Shown here: one piece after another, positions 38,991 to 48,531 of the stretch
Layout of the letters: each line of letters opens with the position of its first letter
How positions within the stretch are numbered: position 1 is the first letter of the stretch
The notes under the pieces: generated by a model
Told to the model about the DNA's origin: nothing
Database searches by the model: none
Seen by the model: only the letters and a program-made list of their open reading frames with translations
Translations under genes and position numbers: made by a program
NCBI RefSeq assembly: GCF_004135625.1
Contig: NZ_SDPV01000001.1
Location: 494,501 to 558,500 of the forward strand
From: Pelagerythrobacter rhizovicinus
Lineage (GTDB): Bacteria; Pseudomonadota; Alphaproteobacteria; Sphingomonadales; Sphingomonadaceae
Length of the DNA stretch: 64,000 bases
Direction of reading: 5' to 3'

Positions 38991-39809
38991 TCACGACAGT
39001 TCGCGCGCCACCGCCACGAACTCCGCGACGCTCAACGTCTCGGCCCGTCGCTGCGGGTCGATGGCAAGCGCTTCCAGCGTCCCCAGCGCACCGGGTATGC
39101 CCTTGAGGCTCTGGCGGAGCATCTTGCGGCGTTGGCCGAAGGCGGCTTCGGTCACGCGCTCCAGAACGCGTGGGGAGACACCGTCGGGCATAGCGGCGGG
39201 TTCGAGATGGACGATGGCGCTCATCACCTTGGGCGACGGGGTGAATGCGCTGCGGTGGACCTTCATCGCGAGGCGCGCAGTAGACCGCCACTGGGTGAGT
39301 ACCGCCAGGCGGCCGTAAGCGTCGGTACCCGGCTGCGCGACGATCCGCTGTGCGACCTCCTGCTGGAACATCAGCGTCAGGCTGGTCCAGCGCGGTGGCC
39401 ATTCCTCGGCCGAGAGCCACCCGGTGAACAGCGCGGTGCCGACGTTGTAGGGCAGGTTGGCGACGGCCGCATAGGGTTCGCCCATGATCGCATCATGGTC
39501 GAGCTTCATCGCATCGCCCTCGATCACTCGCAGCCGGCCCGGGAAGGCGATCTCGAGTTCGGCCAGGGCTGGGAGACAACGGCGGTCCATCTCGATCGCC
39601 GTGACCCGCGCGCCGGCCTTGAGCAGCGCGCGTGTGAGGCCGCCGGGGCCGGGTCCGATCTCGAGCACGGCTCTGTCGTGCAGATCGCCTGGAACGGCGG
39701 TGATCCGGTCGAGCAGTTGCGCGTCGAGCAGGAAATTCTGCCCCAGTGCCTTGGACGCGCTGAGGCCGTGCCTTGCGATCACTTCGCGTAAGGGGGGGAG
39801 GTCGGCCAT
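38991..39809 (-). CDS. rsmA: 16S rRNA (adenine1518/1519-N6) dimethyltransferase
   Basis: A 272-residue KsgA homologue that dimethylates two adjacent adenines near the 3' end of 16S rRNA in late 30S assembly. LGQNFL (residues 22-27), SAM motif GPGPGGLT (52-59), acidic motif EMD (73-75) and the catalytic NLPYN (118-122) are all present. It follows lptD, surA and pdxA in the conserved order, although a 157-base gap with palindromic repeats separates it from pdxA. Confidence 0.97.
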   Translation of the reverse strand: MADLPPLREVIARHGLSASKALGQNFLLDAQLLDRITAVPGDLHDRAVLEIGPGPGGLTRALLKAGARVTAIEMDRRCLPALAELEIAFPGRLRVIEGDAMKLDHDAIMGEPYAAVANLPYNVGTALFTGWLSAEEWPPRWTSLTLMFQQEVAQRIVAQPGTDAYGRLAVLTQWRSTARLAMKVHRSAFTPSPKVMSAIVHLEPAAMPDGVSPRVLERVTEAAFGQRRKMLRQSLKGIPGALGTLEALAIDPQRRAETLSVAEFVAVARELS

Positions 39810-39827
39810 CTTCCGCGTTCCCTAGCT

Positions 39828-39953
39828 CGTTCGGCCGGAGCTTGTCGAAGGGGTTTCGATGCGAATGTTCATGTCGCCATCCCGGCAAAGCCGGATCGCT
39901 GGCCGCCAGGTCGTACGTTGCTGCACCCGATCCCGGCGTTCACTGGGATGACC
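39828..39953 (+). repeat. palindromic repeats between pdxA and ksgA
   Basis: One arm of the GAGCTTGTCGAAG family lies at about 39828-39854. A decayed inverted pair of the GTCATCCCGGCGAAAGCCGGGATC family follows at 39873-39897 and 39929-39953. Together they fill most of the pdxA-ksgA gap. Confidence 0.75.
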
Positions 39954-39966
39954 GAGATGTCAGCGC

Positions 39967-40980
39967 TTACAGGTTCCGACCGGCCGTCCGCCGCGCGGCG
40001 CATTCGCCGGCCATGCGGATTGCCGCGATCGTGGCGCCCGGATCGGCGAGGCCCTTGCCCGCGATGTCGAAAGCTGTGCCGTGGTCGGGGCTGGTGCGGA
40101 CGATCGGCAGCCCGAGTGTGACGTTGACGCCTTCATCGAAATCGAGCGCCTTGAGCGGAATCAGCGCCTGATCGTGGTACATCGCCAGCGCCACGTCGAA
40201 GCGGGCCCGACCGCGTGGTGTGAACAGCGCGTCGGCCGGATGTGGACCCGTGGCTTCGATCCCTTCTGCCTGGAGCATCGCGACGGCAGGGGCGATCACC
40301 CGCGCTTCCTCGTCGCCGAACTTGCCATCCTCCCCGGCATGGGGATTGAGGCCGGCAACGGCCAGCCGCGGCCGCAGTAGCCCGAAATCGCGTTCAAGCG
40401 CGGCGGCGACAATGCGGGCGCGGCGGACGATCAGCTCGGGGGTGAGCAGGCGCGGCACCTCGGCCAGCGCGACGTGGACGGTCAGCGGAACGGCACGCAG
40501 TTGCGGCCCGGCGAGCATCATCACGGCGTCCTGCGCCTCCACGCCGCAGGCGGCCGCGACATATTCGGTTTGCCCCGGATGCGTGAAGCCCGTCTCTGCG
40601 AGCCGCCCTTTCGCAATCGGCCCGGTGACGACGGCAGCGGCGGAACCCGAAACCGCGAGCCGCGTCGCCGCCTCCAGCGAGGCGAGGGCGAGTCGTGCGC
40701 CATCTTTCCCCGGCGCACCGGGCGCCCATTCGCCGTCTTCGGTACCAAGCACCGGCAGAGCGCGGGCGAATACCGCGGCAGCCTCCTGCGGGTCGGCGAT
40801 GGTCTCCACCGGCAGATCGATCCCGCGCGACGCAGCGGCGGTGCGCAGCAAGCTCGCGCCGCCGGTCACCAGGAATACCGGAAGCTGCTCCTCTTCGCGT
40901 CGCGCCCACGCCTCGGCGATCGTTTCGGGTCCGATGCCCGCGGGATCGCCGAGCGACAGCGCGAGAGGCGTACCGGTCAA
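39967..40980 (-). CDS. pdxA: 4-hydroxythreonine-4-phosphate dehydrogenase
   Basis: A 337-residue enzyme of the DXP-dependent pyridoxal 5'-phosphate pathway. It starts LALSLGDPAGIGPE, the family hallmark. Metal and substrate residues are in GFTHPGQTEYV, AGLNPHAGEDG, MYHDQALIPLK and RTSPDHGTAFD. The start is TTG 40980, overlapping the surA stop as TTGA, so translation is probably coupled. The order surA-pdxA-ksgA is conserved across proteobacteria. Confidence 0.97.
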   Translation of the reverse strand: MTGTPLALSLGDPAGIGPETIAEAWARREEEQLPVFLVTGGASLLRTAAASRGIDLPVETIADPQEAAAVFARALPVLGTEDGEWAPGAPGKDGARLALASLEAATRLAVSGSAAAVVTGPIAKGRLAETGFTHPGQTEYVAAACGVEAQDAVMMLAGPQLRAVPLTVHVALAEVPRLLTPELIVRRARIVAAALERDFGLLRPRLAVAGLNPHAGEDGKFGDEEARVIAPAVAMLQAEGIEATGPHPADALFTPRGRARFDVALAMYHDQALIPLKALDFDEGVNVTLGLPIVRTSPDHGTAFDIAGKGLADPGATIAAIRMAGECAARRTAGRNL

Positions 40981-42305
40981 TTGTACTCGATGAAGGCGTC
41001 GTTGCGCAGGTCGCGCAGATAGCTCTGGGCCCGCTTGGCGATACGGTCGTCCTCGATCTGACTCATGATCCGGTCGAAGCTCGGGCTGCCTTCGGTCTGC
41101 GGATCGTCGCGTCCGCAGAGCAGGAGCACGCGTACACCATCATCGATGGACCCGAAGGGCGGTGTTGACTGACCGACCTGCAGGTTGAGGATCGTCTGCT
41201 GCAATTGCTGGGGCAGCTGTGCCACGCGCATGCCGTTGTTCGTTACCACCTCTGCGCCAATTTCGGAGGCGACGCGTTCGGCGTCGCCGCATCCGCGCAT
41301 GCCGGCGATCGCGGTGTTGAACTGCTCGACCCGGGCGGCGGCTTGCGCTTCGGTCGTATCCGCCGGGAACGCGATCGAGATCTGCTTCAGGCTCAGGACG
41401 GCATTGCGCGGATCGGCCATGCCAACCTGGCGCCTGTCGATGAGGTAGAGAATCTCGAAGCCGCCCGGAATCTCGAACGGACCGACGAGCTGGCCGGGCT
41501 CCATCTCGCGCGCGACCGCAGCCATCTCGTCGGGCAGCGTCTCCAGTCGGACGAAACCGAGATCGCCGCCCGCCGCCGCCGTCGATGCGTCGGAAAACTG
41601 CCGCGCATAGACGGAGAAGTCCGCCCCGCGCTGGAGCTGCTCGACGATGCGGGTGGCGTTCTGGAGCACAGCTTCACGGTTTTCAGGCGTCGCCTCGAGA
41701 TATATCTCGCCAATCCTGTATTCCATCGTTCCACGGTCGGCTTCCATGCGCGCGAGCACGTCGGTCACTTCTTCGTGCGATACGTTGATGAACGGGGCGA
41801 CATTGCGGCTGAGGAGACGCTGCCAGGCGATCTCCGCCCGGAGCTGGCGCTTGAGCGAGGCAGGCGAGGAGCCCATCGCGACCAGCGCCTGGTTCATCCC
41901 CTCGACGCTCTGACCGTTGCGTTGGGCGATTTCGGCATACTGCGCCTCGACCTCCTGATCGGTGACCGGCATTTCCTGCGCGGTCGCGGCCTGAATCTGC
42001 AGCGTTTCGTCGATCAGGTTGCGCAGGATCTGCATGCGCGCAGCCTGGAGCTGCTCCGGCGAAAGCTCGTTCCCGCTGGCGCCGAGAAGCAGGGCTACCC
42101 GCTGTTCGATGTCGGTCCCGGTGATCACCGAGCCGTTCACCACTGCCGTCGCCGTGCGCACATTGGGATCGCCTTCGCCCAGGAAGGCGGCATCCTCAGG
42201 AATGTTGAGCGGGTTGGCAGCCTGCGCCTGGAGCGCGACCGGCCCCGCAGCGAGACCCAGTGCGGCAATGCCCGCGAGCAGCTTGGAAAACTTGTATTCG
42301 ATCAC
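40977..42305 (-). CDS. surA: SurA-type periplasmic chaperone/peptidyl-prolyl isomerase
   Basis: A 442-residue periplasmic chaperone for outer-membrane proteins such as LptD. A signal peptide (LLAGIAALGLAAGPVALQAQA) is followed by the N-terminal helical chaperone module (NGSVITGTDIEQRVALLL, LRNLIDETLQIQAA). One clear parvulin domain (about residues 195-295: YRIGEIYLE, GADFSVYARQFSD, GGDLGFV) and a diverged second region follow. The start is GTG 42305, chosen to include the signal peptide. Gene order with lptD and pdxA is conserved. Confidence 0.92.
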   Translation of the reverse strand: MIEYKFSKLLAGIAALGLAAGPVALQAQAANPLNIPEDAAFLGEGDPNVRTATAVVNGSVITGTDIEQRVALLLGASGNELSPEQLQAARMQILRNLIDETLQIQAATAQEMPVTDQEVEAQYAEIAQRNGQSVEGMNQALVAMGSSPASLKRQLRAEIAWQRLLSRNVAPFINVSHEEVTDVLARMEADRGTMEYRIGEIYLEATPENREAVLQNATRIVEQLQRGADFSVYARQFSDASTAAAGGDLGFVRLETLPDEMAAVAREMEPGQLVGPFEIPGGFEILYLIDRRQVGMADPRNAVLSLKQISIAFPADTTEAQAAARVEQFNTAIAGMRGCGDAERVASEIGAEVVTNNGMRVAQLPQQLQQTILNLQVGQSTPPFGSIDDGVRVLLLCGRDDPQTEGSPSFDRIMSQIEDDRIAKRAQSYLRDLRNDAFIEYN

Positions 42306-42452
42306 CTGCAAATCCCATTTTCGGCGCCATCCACGGCACCCGCGGTCGCTTGCGGCACATGGCCGGCGACGGCTTAACCAAAGCTGAGTGATCGCGCGGA
42401 TAGCGCACTTGCGTCGCGCTGCCAATCGCGATGGTTCTCTCGCGCGGTTGCC

Positions 42453-44804
42453 TCAGCGGAAACCGAGGTTGCGCAGCGCGAAGTAGAGCTGGAACGTGTC
42501 GCCGCGCTGCGCGTCGCCGGCATCGGTATAGTCGCGCCGCCAGGTGAGACCGAGCTCGAGACAATCGTCCTGGTAGGCCACGCCCAGGCGCGTGCGGACC
42601 GGGTCGAACCCGTCGGAGGTCAGCGTCGGATCCTCCTCCCGGTCGGTGAGGTTGAACACGCCGGAGCCGAAGACCGACCAGTAGCGGGCGAAAGCGACGC
42701 GGGTGGCGAGGCGCAGTTCCTCACGGTCCTGAAGGTCCTCGATCCCTTCGGCGATGTCGCGATCGAACCTGAGGTAGCCGATTTCGGCATAGGTCCGCCT
42801 GCTGCCGACCGTCGCATCGAGTTCGTTGCGGCGCATCGCGAAGCTGTCCTTGTCGAGCCGGAAGCGGTGCGTGAACTTGACGAAGTCGCGGTAACGCACC
42901 TCGGTGCGGCCGACGAAGTCCGATACTCGTTCGCTAAGGCCGGTGCCATCGATGAGCACGCCAGGATCCTTGTCGAAGCGGTAGCTCTGGCCCACCGTCG
43001 TCTTCACTCGCCAGTCGGGCACCTGCAGTTCCCAGTCGAAGCCGTAGGTCACGCGAGCGCCGTCTTCCACGCGGTCGTAGCCGGGGAAGCGGTTGAGTGC
43101 GAAAAGGTTGGAATCTTCCAGGTCGATGGCCCGCGCGTCCTCGTTGGGCACGGCGAGGTTGCGGATCGGCGGGCTGGCGGCGAACTGGACCCGCGGAGTG
43201 AAGACCTGCGTTCCGCCGAAGGCTTTGCCGACGAACGGCCATTCGACGTCGATCGCGGCCACCGCGATGCCGCGCGTCTCCCAGCCGGGATTGCCCCGAT
43301 AGATGGCGGTTTCCGTAAGCCCGTTCTCGTCGCTGTGGTAGACGTCACCGCGCACGAGACCGGTCAGCGTCACGACCTGACCAAGTGCGGTGATACGCTT
43401 CAGGTCCCACCGCGCGCCGGCGAAGGCGCGTTGCGTGTCCTGCCCCTCGTCGCGGGCAATCGCGAGCGAATTGAGCTGCAGCTCGAGCTTGCCGCCTATG
43501 CCCAGGGGATCGGAAAAGCGCCGCCGGTAATCGATCACCGGCAGCGCCACCGGCACCTGGCCCTGCGGCTCGCCGAGGCGCAGCGTCTGCGTCGCCCAGC
43601 CGGCGATGGAGAGGTAGGAATCGTCGTCGATCCGCTCGAGATTGACGGTCGAGCGCAGCCGGTCGTCGCGGCTGATGTCGTAGCGGCGCAGGAATGTGCG
43701 GTCGCTCGCAAGCCGGATCGAGCCGGTCAGGCTCCAATGCGGGTCGAACTGGAACTTGCCGTTGGCGAACAGGTAGCCGCGCGGGTCCTTTTCCGTGATC
43801 GGGTCGCCGGTGATGTCCGAGATGCGGCTGCTGTGGGTGGCATAGCCGGTGATCTGGTAGGCGCCCTTGCCCGTCAGATGGCGCCATTGTGCGGAGACCA
43901 TGGGAGGGGCCTCGGTGAAGACGTGGGCGCCGAGCGTCAGATCCTTGTTGTCGGCGATGCGCCAAAGGTAGCTGCCGCTGATCTCGACGCCGTTCGATTC
44001 CGAAAAGCGCAGGTCCGGCACGAGGAAGCCCGAAACCGCCTTGCCGTCGGTACGTACCGCGAGCCCCGGGAGAGGCAGCAGGCGAGCGCCGAAGATTTCG
44101 AGGAAAGCGCCGGAGAAGCGGACGCGATTCTCGTCCGGATCATAGACCACCCGGTCGGCGGTGATGCGCCAGCTCGGGTTCTTCGGGCAGCCCTCGGCAT
44201 CGGTGATCGCGCAGGCGGTATAGGCTGCGCTGGAGAGGATGACGGTGCCGTCCTCGCCCCGCTGCCCTTCGCGCGCCGCGAGCCGGCCGCCCTCGCGCAG
44301 AGCGAGCAGCAGGTCCTCCATCGCGCCGGCCTCGAACTCGTCAGTCAGCTCGATCCGCTCCGTGTAGAGCTGGTTTCCTTCCTCGTCGACGAAGCGGACG
44401 TTGCCCGCGCCGACGATCTGCCCGGTGGCACTGTTCCAGGTGACCTGGTCTGCCCGCACGGACCTGTCGGCATTGCGCAACACCACATTGCCGGTGGCGG
44501 TGACCGTATCGCCGTTCGAATCGTAGGACAGCGTGTCCGCTTCGAACGCGATCTCGTCCTCACTTGCAGGCGCCTCGGGATCGCCGCTGGTGTCGAGCGG
44601 CGGCAGAGGCGTGGAAAGATCCGGCGGCTGACGCTCCTCGGGCTGTTCCAGATCCGCATCGATCACCGCGTCACCGTCCTGCGCCGCGGCGTAGGACGGC
44701 GCCAGCGCGATCAACCACGCAAGACCGGCAGCGCCGGCCCTCCAGGCCGCCCGGTCCAAACGGCGTTGATCGGCCTGCAGCGCGTTCGACGGGGCGGGGA
44801 GCAT
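42453..44804 (-). CDS. lptD: LPS-assembly outer-membrane protein LptD
   Basis: A 783-residue beta-barrel that inserts lipopolysaccharide into the outer leaflet with LptE. A signal peptide (WLIALAPSYAAA) precedes an OstA-like N-terminal domain (IAFEADTLSYDSNGDTVTATGNVVLRN). The barrel starts with SGSYLWRIADNKDLTLGAHVFTE and ends in ALRNLGFR. Three mature cysteines are visible (ACAITDAEGC and DDCLELG), which may form the disulfides LptD needs. The start is set at MLPAPSN, with an in-frame ATG at 44846 as alternative. It heads the lptD-surA-pdxA-ksgA operon. Confidence 0.94.
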   Translation of the reverse strand: MLPAPSNALQADQRRLDRAAWRAGAAGLAWLIALAPSYAAAQDGDAVIDADLEQPEERQPPDLSTPLPPLDTSGDPEAPASEDEIAFEADTLSYDSNGDTVTATGNVVLRNADRSVRADQVTWNSATGQIVGAGNVRFVDEEGNQLYTERIELTDEFEAGAMEDLLLALREGGRLAAREGQRGEDGTVILSSAAYTACAITDAEGCPKNPSWRITADRVVYDPDENRVRFSGAFLEIFGARLLPLPGLAVRTDGKAVSGFLVPDLRFSESNGVEISGSYLWRIADNKDLTLGAHVFTEAPPMVSAQWRHLTGKGAYQITGYATHSSRISDITGDPITEKDPRGYLFANGKFQFDPHWSLTGSIRLASDRTFLRRYDISRDDRLRSTVNLERIDDDSYLSIAGWATQTLRLGEPQGQVPVALPVIDYRRRFSDPLGIGGKLELQLNSLAIARDEGQDTQRAFAGARWDLKRITALGQVVTLTGLVRGDVYHSDENGLTETAIYRGNPGWETRGIAVAAIDVEWPFVGKAFGGTQVFTPRVQFAASPPIRNLAVPNEDARAIDLEDSNLFALNRFPGYDRVEDGARVTYGFDWELQVPDWRVKTTVGQSYRFDKDPGVLIDGTGLSERVSDFVGRTEVRYRDFVKFTHRFRLDKDSFAMRRNELDATVGSRRTYAEIGYLRFDRDIAEGIEDLQDREELRLATRVAFARYWSVFGSGVFNLTDREEDPTLTSDGFDPVRTRLGVAYQDDCLELGLTWRRDYTDAGDAQRGDTFQLYFALRNLGFR

Positions 44805-44908
44805 GGGTTGCCTATCGCATCGGTCGAGCCTAATCGCAATCGCCATCGAACGGCCCGGCGCAGCCACGCGCCCGAGCGCCCCGTCTGAGCAAATTCCGCG
44901 GAGTTTCC
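44805..44908. promoter_or_regulatory. divergent promoter region between lptD and pepA
   Basis: About 104 bases separate the two divergent starts, so both promoters must lie here. I cannot assign individual -35/-10 elements. Confidence 0.5.
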
Positions 44909-46366
44909 ATGAAGATCGAATTTTCCCCCGCTCTCCCCGAAGGAACGCGGCTTGTCGCGTATGTCGCCGACCAGGATAAACTCCCCGGCGGGATCGAGCC
45001 CGCACTGGCCGAAGGCGCGAAGGCGGCGCGGTTCAAGGGACGCGCGGGAGAGCTGTTCGAAGGGTTCGTGGAACGCGGCGGCGCCGTGGTTCGCGTCGCG
45101 ATCGTCGGTGCGGGGGAAAGCGGCGCCGAGGCGCGCCCGGGCAATCTCGAGAAAGCCGGCGCAGCGCTTGCAGCCAAGTACCTGACTTCGGGCGAGAAAA
45201 GTTTGGCGGTCGACTTCACCGACAGCGAGCTTTCGGCCGAACAGGCGGCGGCTGTGCTGCTCGGCCTGCGCCTGCGCGCGTGGCGTCACGACGCCTATCG
45301 CACGAAGCTGAAGGACGAGCAGAAGCGCTCGCTGGAGACCGTCGTCGCCGTTGGCGCGCCGGAGGGGACGGAGACGGCCTGGGGCGTCGAGGCGGCCCTG
45401 GCCGAGGGCGTCGAGTTCACTCGTCAGCTCGTGACCGAGCCGCCGAACAAGGTCTATCCGGTCAGCTTCGTCGAGAAGTGCAGAGAAGCCTTCAAGGGCA
45501 CCGGCGCGGAGCTGACGGTGCTCGACGAGGACGAAATGGCCCGGCTCGGCATGGGCGCGCTGCTCGGCGTCGGGCAGGGCTCGGCCCAGCCTTCGCGCCT
45601 GCTCGCGATCAAGTGGAACGGGGGCGGCAGCGAGGCCCCGACCGTGTTCGTCGGCAAGGGCGTCACGTTCGACACCGGCGGCATCTCGCTCAAGCCCGGC
45701 GCGGGCATGGAAGACATGAAGTGGGACATGGGCGGCGCGGGTGCGGTCGCCGGGGCGATGCTCGCGGTCGTGAAGCGCAAGGCCAGGGCCAACGTGGTCG
45801 GCGTCGTCGGCCTGGTCGAGAACATGCCCGACGGCAACGCCATCCGCCCGAGCGACATTCTCACCTCGATGTCGGGCCAGACGATCGAAGTGCTCAATAC
45901 CGACGCCGAAGGGCGGCTGGTGCTGTGCGATGCGCTCCACTGGGCGCAGAAGGAGTTCTCGCCCAAGCGGATCGTCGACTTCGCCACGCTGACCGGCGCA
46001 ATGGTGATCACGCTCGGCAGCGAGTACGGAGGGGTCTTCGCCAACGACGATGCGCTCGCCGATGATCTGCTCACCGCGGGCAAGGCGAGCGGCGACCGCC
46101 TGTGGCGCCTGCCGCTCGATCCGGCGTACGACAAGCTGATCGACAGCCAGATCGCCGACATGAAGAACGTCGGCCCGCGGCCCGCGGGTTCGATCACCGC
46201 GGCGCAGTTCCTCCAGCGCTTCATCGAGAAGGGCACCGCCTGGGCCCACTGCGACATCGCGGGCATGGTCTGGGCCGACAAGCCCGGCGCGACCTGGGAC
46301 AAGGGCGCAACCGGATATGGCGCGCGCCTGATCGACCGCTTCGTGCGCGACACGTTGGAAGGCTGA
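44909..46366 (+). CDS. pepA: leucyl aminopeptidase (M17)
   Basis: A 485-residue two-metal aminopeptidase. The N-terminal domain covers about residues 1-165. The catalytic domain carries the metal-binding VGKGVTFDTGGISLKP, the family signature NTDAEGRL (residues 330-337), KWDMGGAGAV and the late DIAGMVW. Such enzymes remove N-terminal residues from peptides. It is followed 13 bases later by holC, a gene pair conserved in many proteobacteria. Confidence 0.96.
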   Translation: MKIEFSPALPEGTRLVAYVADQDKLPGGIEPALAEGAKAARFKGRAGELFEGFVERGGAVVRVAIVGAGESGAEARPGNLEKAGAALAAKYLTSGEKSLAVDFTDSELSAEQAAAVLLGLRLRAWRHDAYRTKLKDEQKRSLETVVAVGAPEGTETAWGVEAALAEGVEFTRQLVTEPPNKVYPVSFVEKCREAFKGTGAELTVLDEDEMARLGMGALLGVGQGSAQPSRLLAIKWNGGGSEAPTVFVGKGVTFDTGGISLKPGAGMEDMKWDMGGAGAVAGAMLAVVKRKARANVVGVVGLVENMPDGNAIRPSDILTSMSGQTIEVLNTDAEGRLVLCDALHWAQKEFSPKRIVDFATLTGAMVITLGSEYGGVFANDDALADDLLTAGKASGDRLWRLPLDPAYDKLIDSQIADMKNVGPRPAGSITAAQFLQRFIEKGTAWAHCDIAGMVWADKPGATWDKGATGYGARLIDRFVRDTLEG

Positions 46367-46379
46367 GGCGGGGCGGGCC

Positions 46380-46817
46380 GTGCGCGTCGGGTTCTACCTC
46401 GCGCCGGGCCAGCCCGTCGAACGCGTCCTGCCGCTGATCGCGCGAGCGGCGGCGAAAGCGGGACAGCGCATGCTGGTGGTCGCCAAGAGCGATGATCTCC
46501 TCGACCGGATCGGCAGCGCGCTGTGGGAATTTGCGCCGGCCGAGTTCCTGGCCCACGGCCGCGCGGGCGATCCGCACGCGGCGCATCAGCCGGTGCTCCT
46601 CTCCCGCACGTGCGCCGCGGAGAACGATGCGAAGCTGGTGGCGGTGGCCGATGGCGCTTGGCGCGACGAAGCCGAAGGCTTTGAGCGAGCGTTGCTGTTC
46701 TTCGACGAAAGCGGCCGCGAGGCGGCGCGCGATGTCTGGCGCAAGTTCGACGGCCGCAAGGACGTCGAGCGCGAGTTCTACGAGCTCGACGGCGGCAAAT
46801 GGCAACGCAGGCGCTGA
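46380..46817 (+). CDS. holC: DNA polymerase III chi subunit
   Basis: A 145-residue chi subunit. It links the clamp-loader complex to single-stranded DNA-binding protein. The fold is visible in VGFYLAPGQPVERVLPLIARAAAKAGQRMLVVA, the middle GRAGDPHAAHQPVLLS and the terminal RDVWRKFDGRKDVEREFYELDGGKW. The start is GTG 46380 behind a GAGGCGGGG stretch. Its position after pepA supports the call. Confidence 0.93.
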   Translation: MRVGFYLAPGQPVERVLPLIARAAAKAGQRMLVVAKSDDLLDRIGSALWEFAPAEFLAHGRAGDPHAAHQPVLLSRTCAAENDAKLVAVADGAWRDEAEGFERALLFFDESGREAARDVWRKFDGRKDVEREFYELDGGKWQRRR

Positions 46818-46828
46818 AGGAGAGGACG

Positions 46829-47329
46829 ATGGCGGTTCGGCTGGCGATGGTAGGCATGGCGGCACTGCTGCTGGCCGGATGCGGTTCCGAAGGATCGGGC
46901 ACGGTCGAGGGCGAGGACGGCACGGTCGCGCATTACAAGGTCGACGAGGCGAGCGGCGAGGTGAACGCGACGCTCGAAACGGCGGACGGCACGGCGACGA
47001 TGCGCTCGGGCGCGGACGTGCCGGTCGAGCTGCCGCGCGGGTTCACGATCTATCCCGGCGCCAAGGTCACGACCAACACGGTGTTCGAGCAGGCGGACGC
47101 GAACGGCGCGCTTGTGACGATGGAGTCCGACGCCTCGCCCGAGGAGATGGTCGCCTTCTACCGCAAGCAGGCCGAGGCGGCGGGCGTCGAGATCGGCCTG
47201 AACATGAACACCGACACGATGCAGATGATCGGCGGCGATGCGCCCGACGGAGCGACCTTCAGCTTCACCGCGACCCGGAAGGATGGCGGAACGACGGCGC
47301 AACTCATGGTGGGTGAGGCTTTCCGGTAA
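46829..47329 (+). CDS. putative lipoprotein of unknown function
   Basis: 166 residues. A signal with lipobox LLAGC (C18) is followed by a domain ending in repeated short strands (GALVTMESDASPEEMVAFYRKQAEAAGVE, FSFTATRKDGGTTAQLMVGE). The SPEEVVAFYRKQ-like pattern is common to several small envelope proteins of unknown role. GGAGAGGA lies upstream of ATG 46829, 11 bases after the holC stop, so it may be co-transcribed with holC. Confidence 0.75.
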   Translation: MAVRLAMVGMAALLLAGCGSEGSGTVEGEDGTVAHYKVDEASGEVNATLETADGTATMRSGADVPVELPRGFTIYPGAKVTTNTVFEQADANGALVTMESDASPEEMVAFYRKQAEAAGVEIGLNMNTDTMQMIGGDAPDGATFSFTATRKDGGTTAQLMVGEAFR

Positions 47330-47330
47330 T

Positions 47331-47408
47331 CGCCATCCCAGCAAAAGCCGGGATCGCATGCAGCGCGCTCCGACCTCGCGGAGAGCGATCCAGCTTCCGC
47401 TGGGATGG
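47331..47408 (+). repeat. GTCATCCC-family inverted repeat before ndk
   Basis: Decayed arms at 47331-47357 (holding CCATCCCAGCAAAAGCCGGG) and 47385-47408 (ending GCTGGGATGG) face each other, as in the 62351-62420 element. Confidence 0.7.
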
Positions 47409-47533
47409 TCGGTTGCGCCGGAAGGTCGGGACTGCACCAGACGAAAGAGAGCAGGGCTTGCGGCCCGCGCGGCGCGGCGCTAGTTGCGCGCCGCATTCTC
47501 CCACGCACTTTCACGACTTCGAAGGAACACCTG

Positions 47534-47956
47534 ATGGCGGTCACCCGCACCTTTTCGATCATCAAGCCCGACGCCACCCGCCGCAACCTGACCGGCGCGG
47601 TCACCAAGATGCTCGAGGAAGCCGGCCTGCGCGTCGTCGCCTCCAGGCGCATCCGCATGACCCGCGAGCAGGCCGAGGGCTTCTACGCGGTTCACAAGGA
47701 ACGCCCCTTCTTCGGTGAACTGGTCGAGTTCATGACCAGCGGCCCGGTGGTCGTGCAGGTGCTCGAGGGCGTCGACGCCGTAAAGCGCAATCGCGACGTG
47801 ATGGGCGCGACCAACCCGGCCGACGCCGCCGAAGGCACCATCCGCAAGACCTTCGCGGAAAGCATCGAGGCCAACACGGTCCACGGTTCGGACAGCGAAG
47901 AGAACGCCAGGATCGAGATCGATTTCTTCTTCGACGAGGACGAGATCGTCGGCTGA
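47534..47956 (+). CDS. ndk: nucleoside diphosphate kinase
   Basis: A 140-residue enzyme that transfers the gamma phosphate from ATP to nucleoside diphosphates through a phosphohistidine. [16 protein letters not shown] at the N-terminus is the family opening, and the active His117 is in NTVHGSDS. Length matches. AAGGAACACCTG precedes the ATG. A SnoaL-like gene follows directly. Confidence 0.97.
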   Translation: MAVTRTFSIIKPDATRRNLTGAVTKMLEEAGLRVVASRRIRMTREQAEGFYAVHKERPFFGELVEFMTSGPVVVQVLEGVDAVKRNRDVMGATNPADAAEGTIRKTFAESIEANTVHGSDSEENARIEIDFFFDEDEIVG

Positions 47957-48004
47957 TTGCCGACGGCGCAGTTCACGAAAATTAACATTGTGCGCGAATC
48001 GGGG

Positions 48005-48511
48005 ATGGGTGATATGCTCGCCTTCGTGCCGCCGCAGGACCGTGCGCAATTGTGCGCGTACGGGATCCGGTCCGAACCGGGCGGCGCAGAAAGCGTGACG
48101 ATGTTCGACTGGCCTACGCCCGAACCGATCAAGATCGTGAGGCAGTACCTCGCGGCAATGAACGCGCGCGATGCGGAGCAAGTCGAGGCGCTGCTCGACG
48201 AGCGCATCCGCTTCGTCGACAGTCGGGGCGAATGGATCGAGGGGCGCGAGAACGTCGCCACCGCGACCCGCAGGTTCTTCGATCTGGAGCCCGACTACAA
48301 GCTGCACGATATGAAGATCGTCATGCACCAGGGCGACGTGCTGCTCAAAGGGCGTGCCTCCGCTCGCGAGGAGCGGCTGGCGCACGACACCCTCTGGCGT
48401 GCGCGGACACGGCGCGGGAAGCTCGTTCACTGGCAGAGCTATGGTGAGGATTCGCCGGCGCTTGCCCGGATTCTCATGCCCGAGGCGGTGCAAGGCATCG
48501 AGCCGAACTAA
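48005..48511 (+). CDS. SnoaL-like/NTF2-fold protein
   Basis: 168 residues. After a diverged N-terminal segment (about 1-35) comes an NTF2-like stretch: PEPIKIVRQYLAAMNARDAEQVEALLDERIRFVDSRGEWIEGRENV, then RRFFDLEPDYKLHDMKIVMHQGDVLLKG. Such cone-shaped folds include limonene epoxide hydrolase, polyketide cyclases and steroid isomerase relatives, and function cannot be assigned here. The frame extends to the ndk stop. ATG 48005 is preferred over an in-frame TTG at 47957 next to that stop. Confidence 0.75.
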   Translation: MGDMLAFVPPQDRAQLCAYGIRSEPGGAESVTMFDWPTPEPIKIVRQYLAAMNARDAEQVEALLDERIRFVDSRGEWIEGRENVATATRRFFDLEPDYKLHDMKIVMHQGDVLLKGRASAREERLAHDTLWRARTRRGKLVHWQSYGEDSPALARILMPEAVQGIEPN

Positions 48512-48531
48512 CCGCGCTCCCCCGCAGGTGG

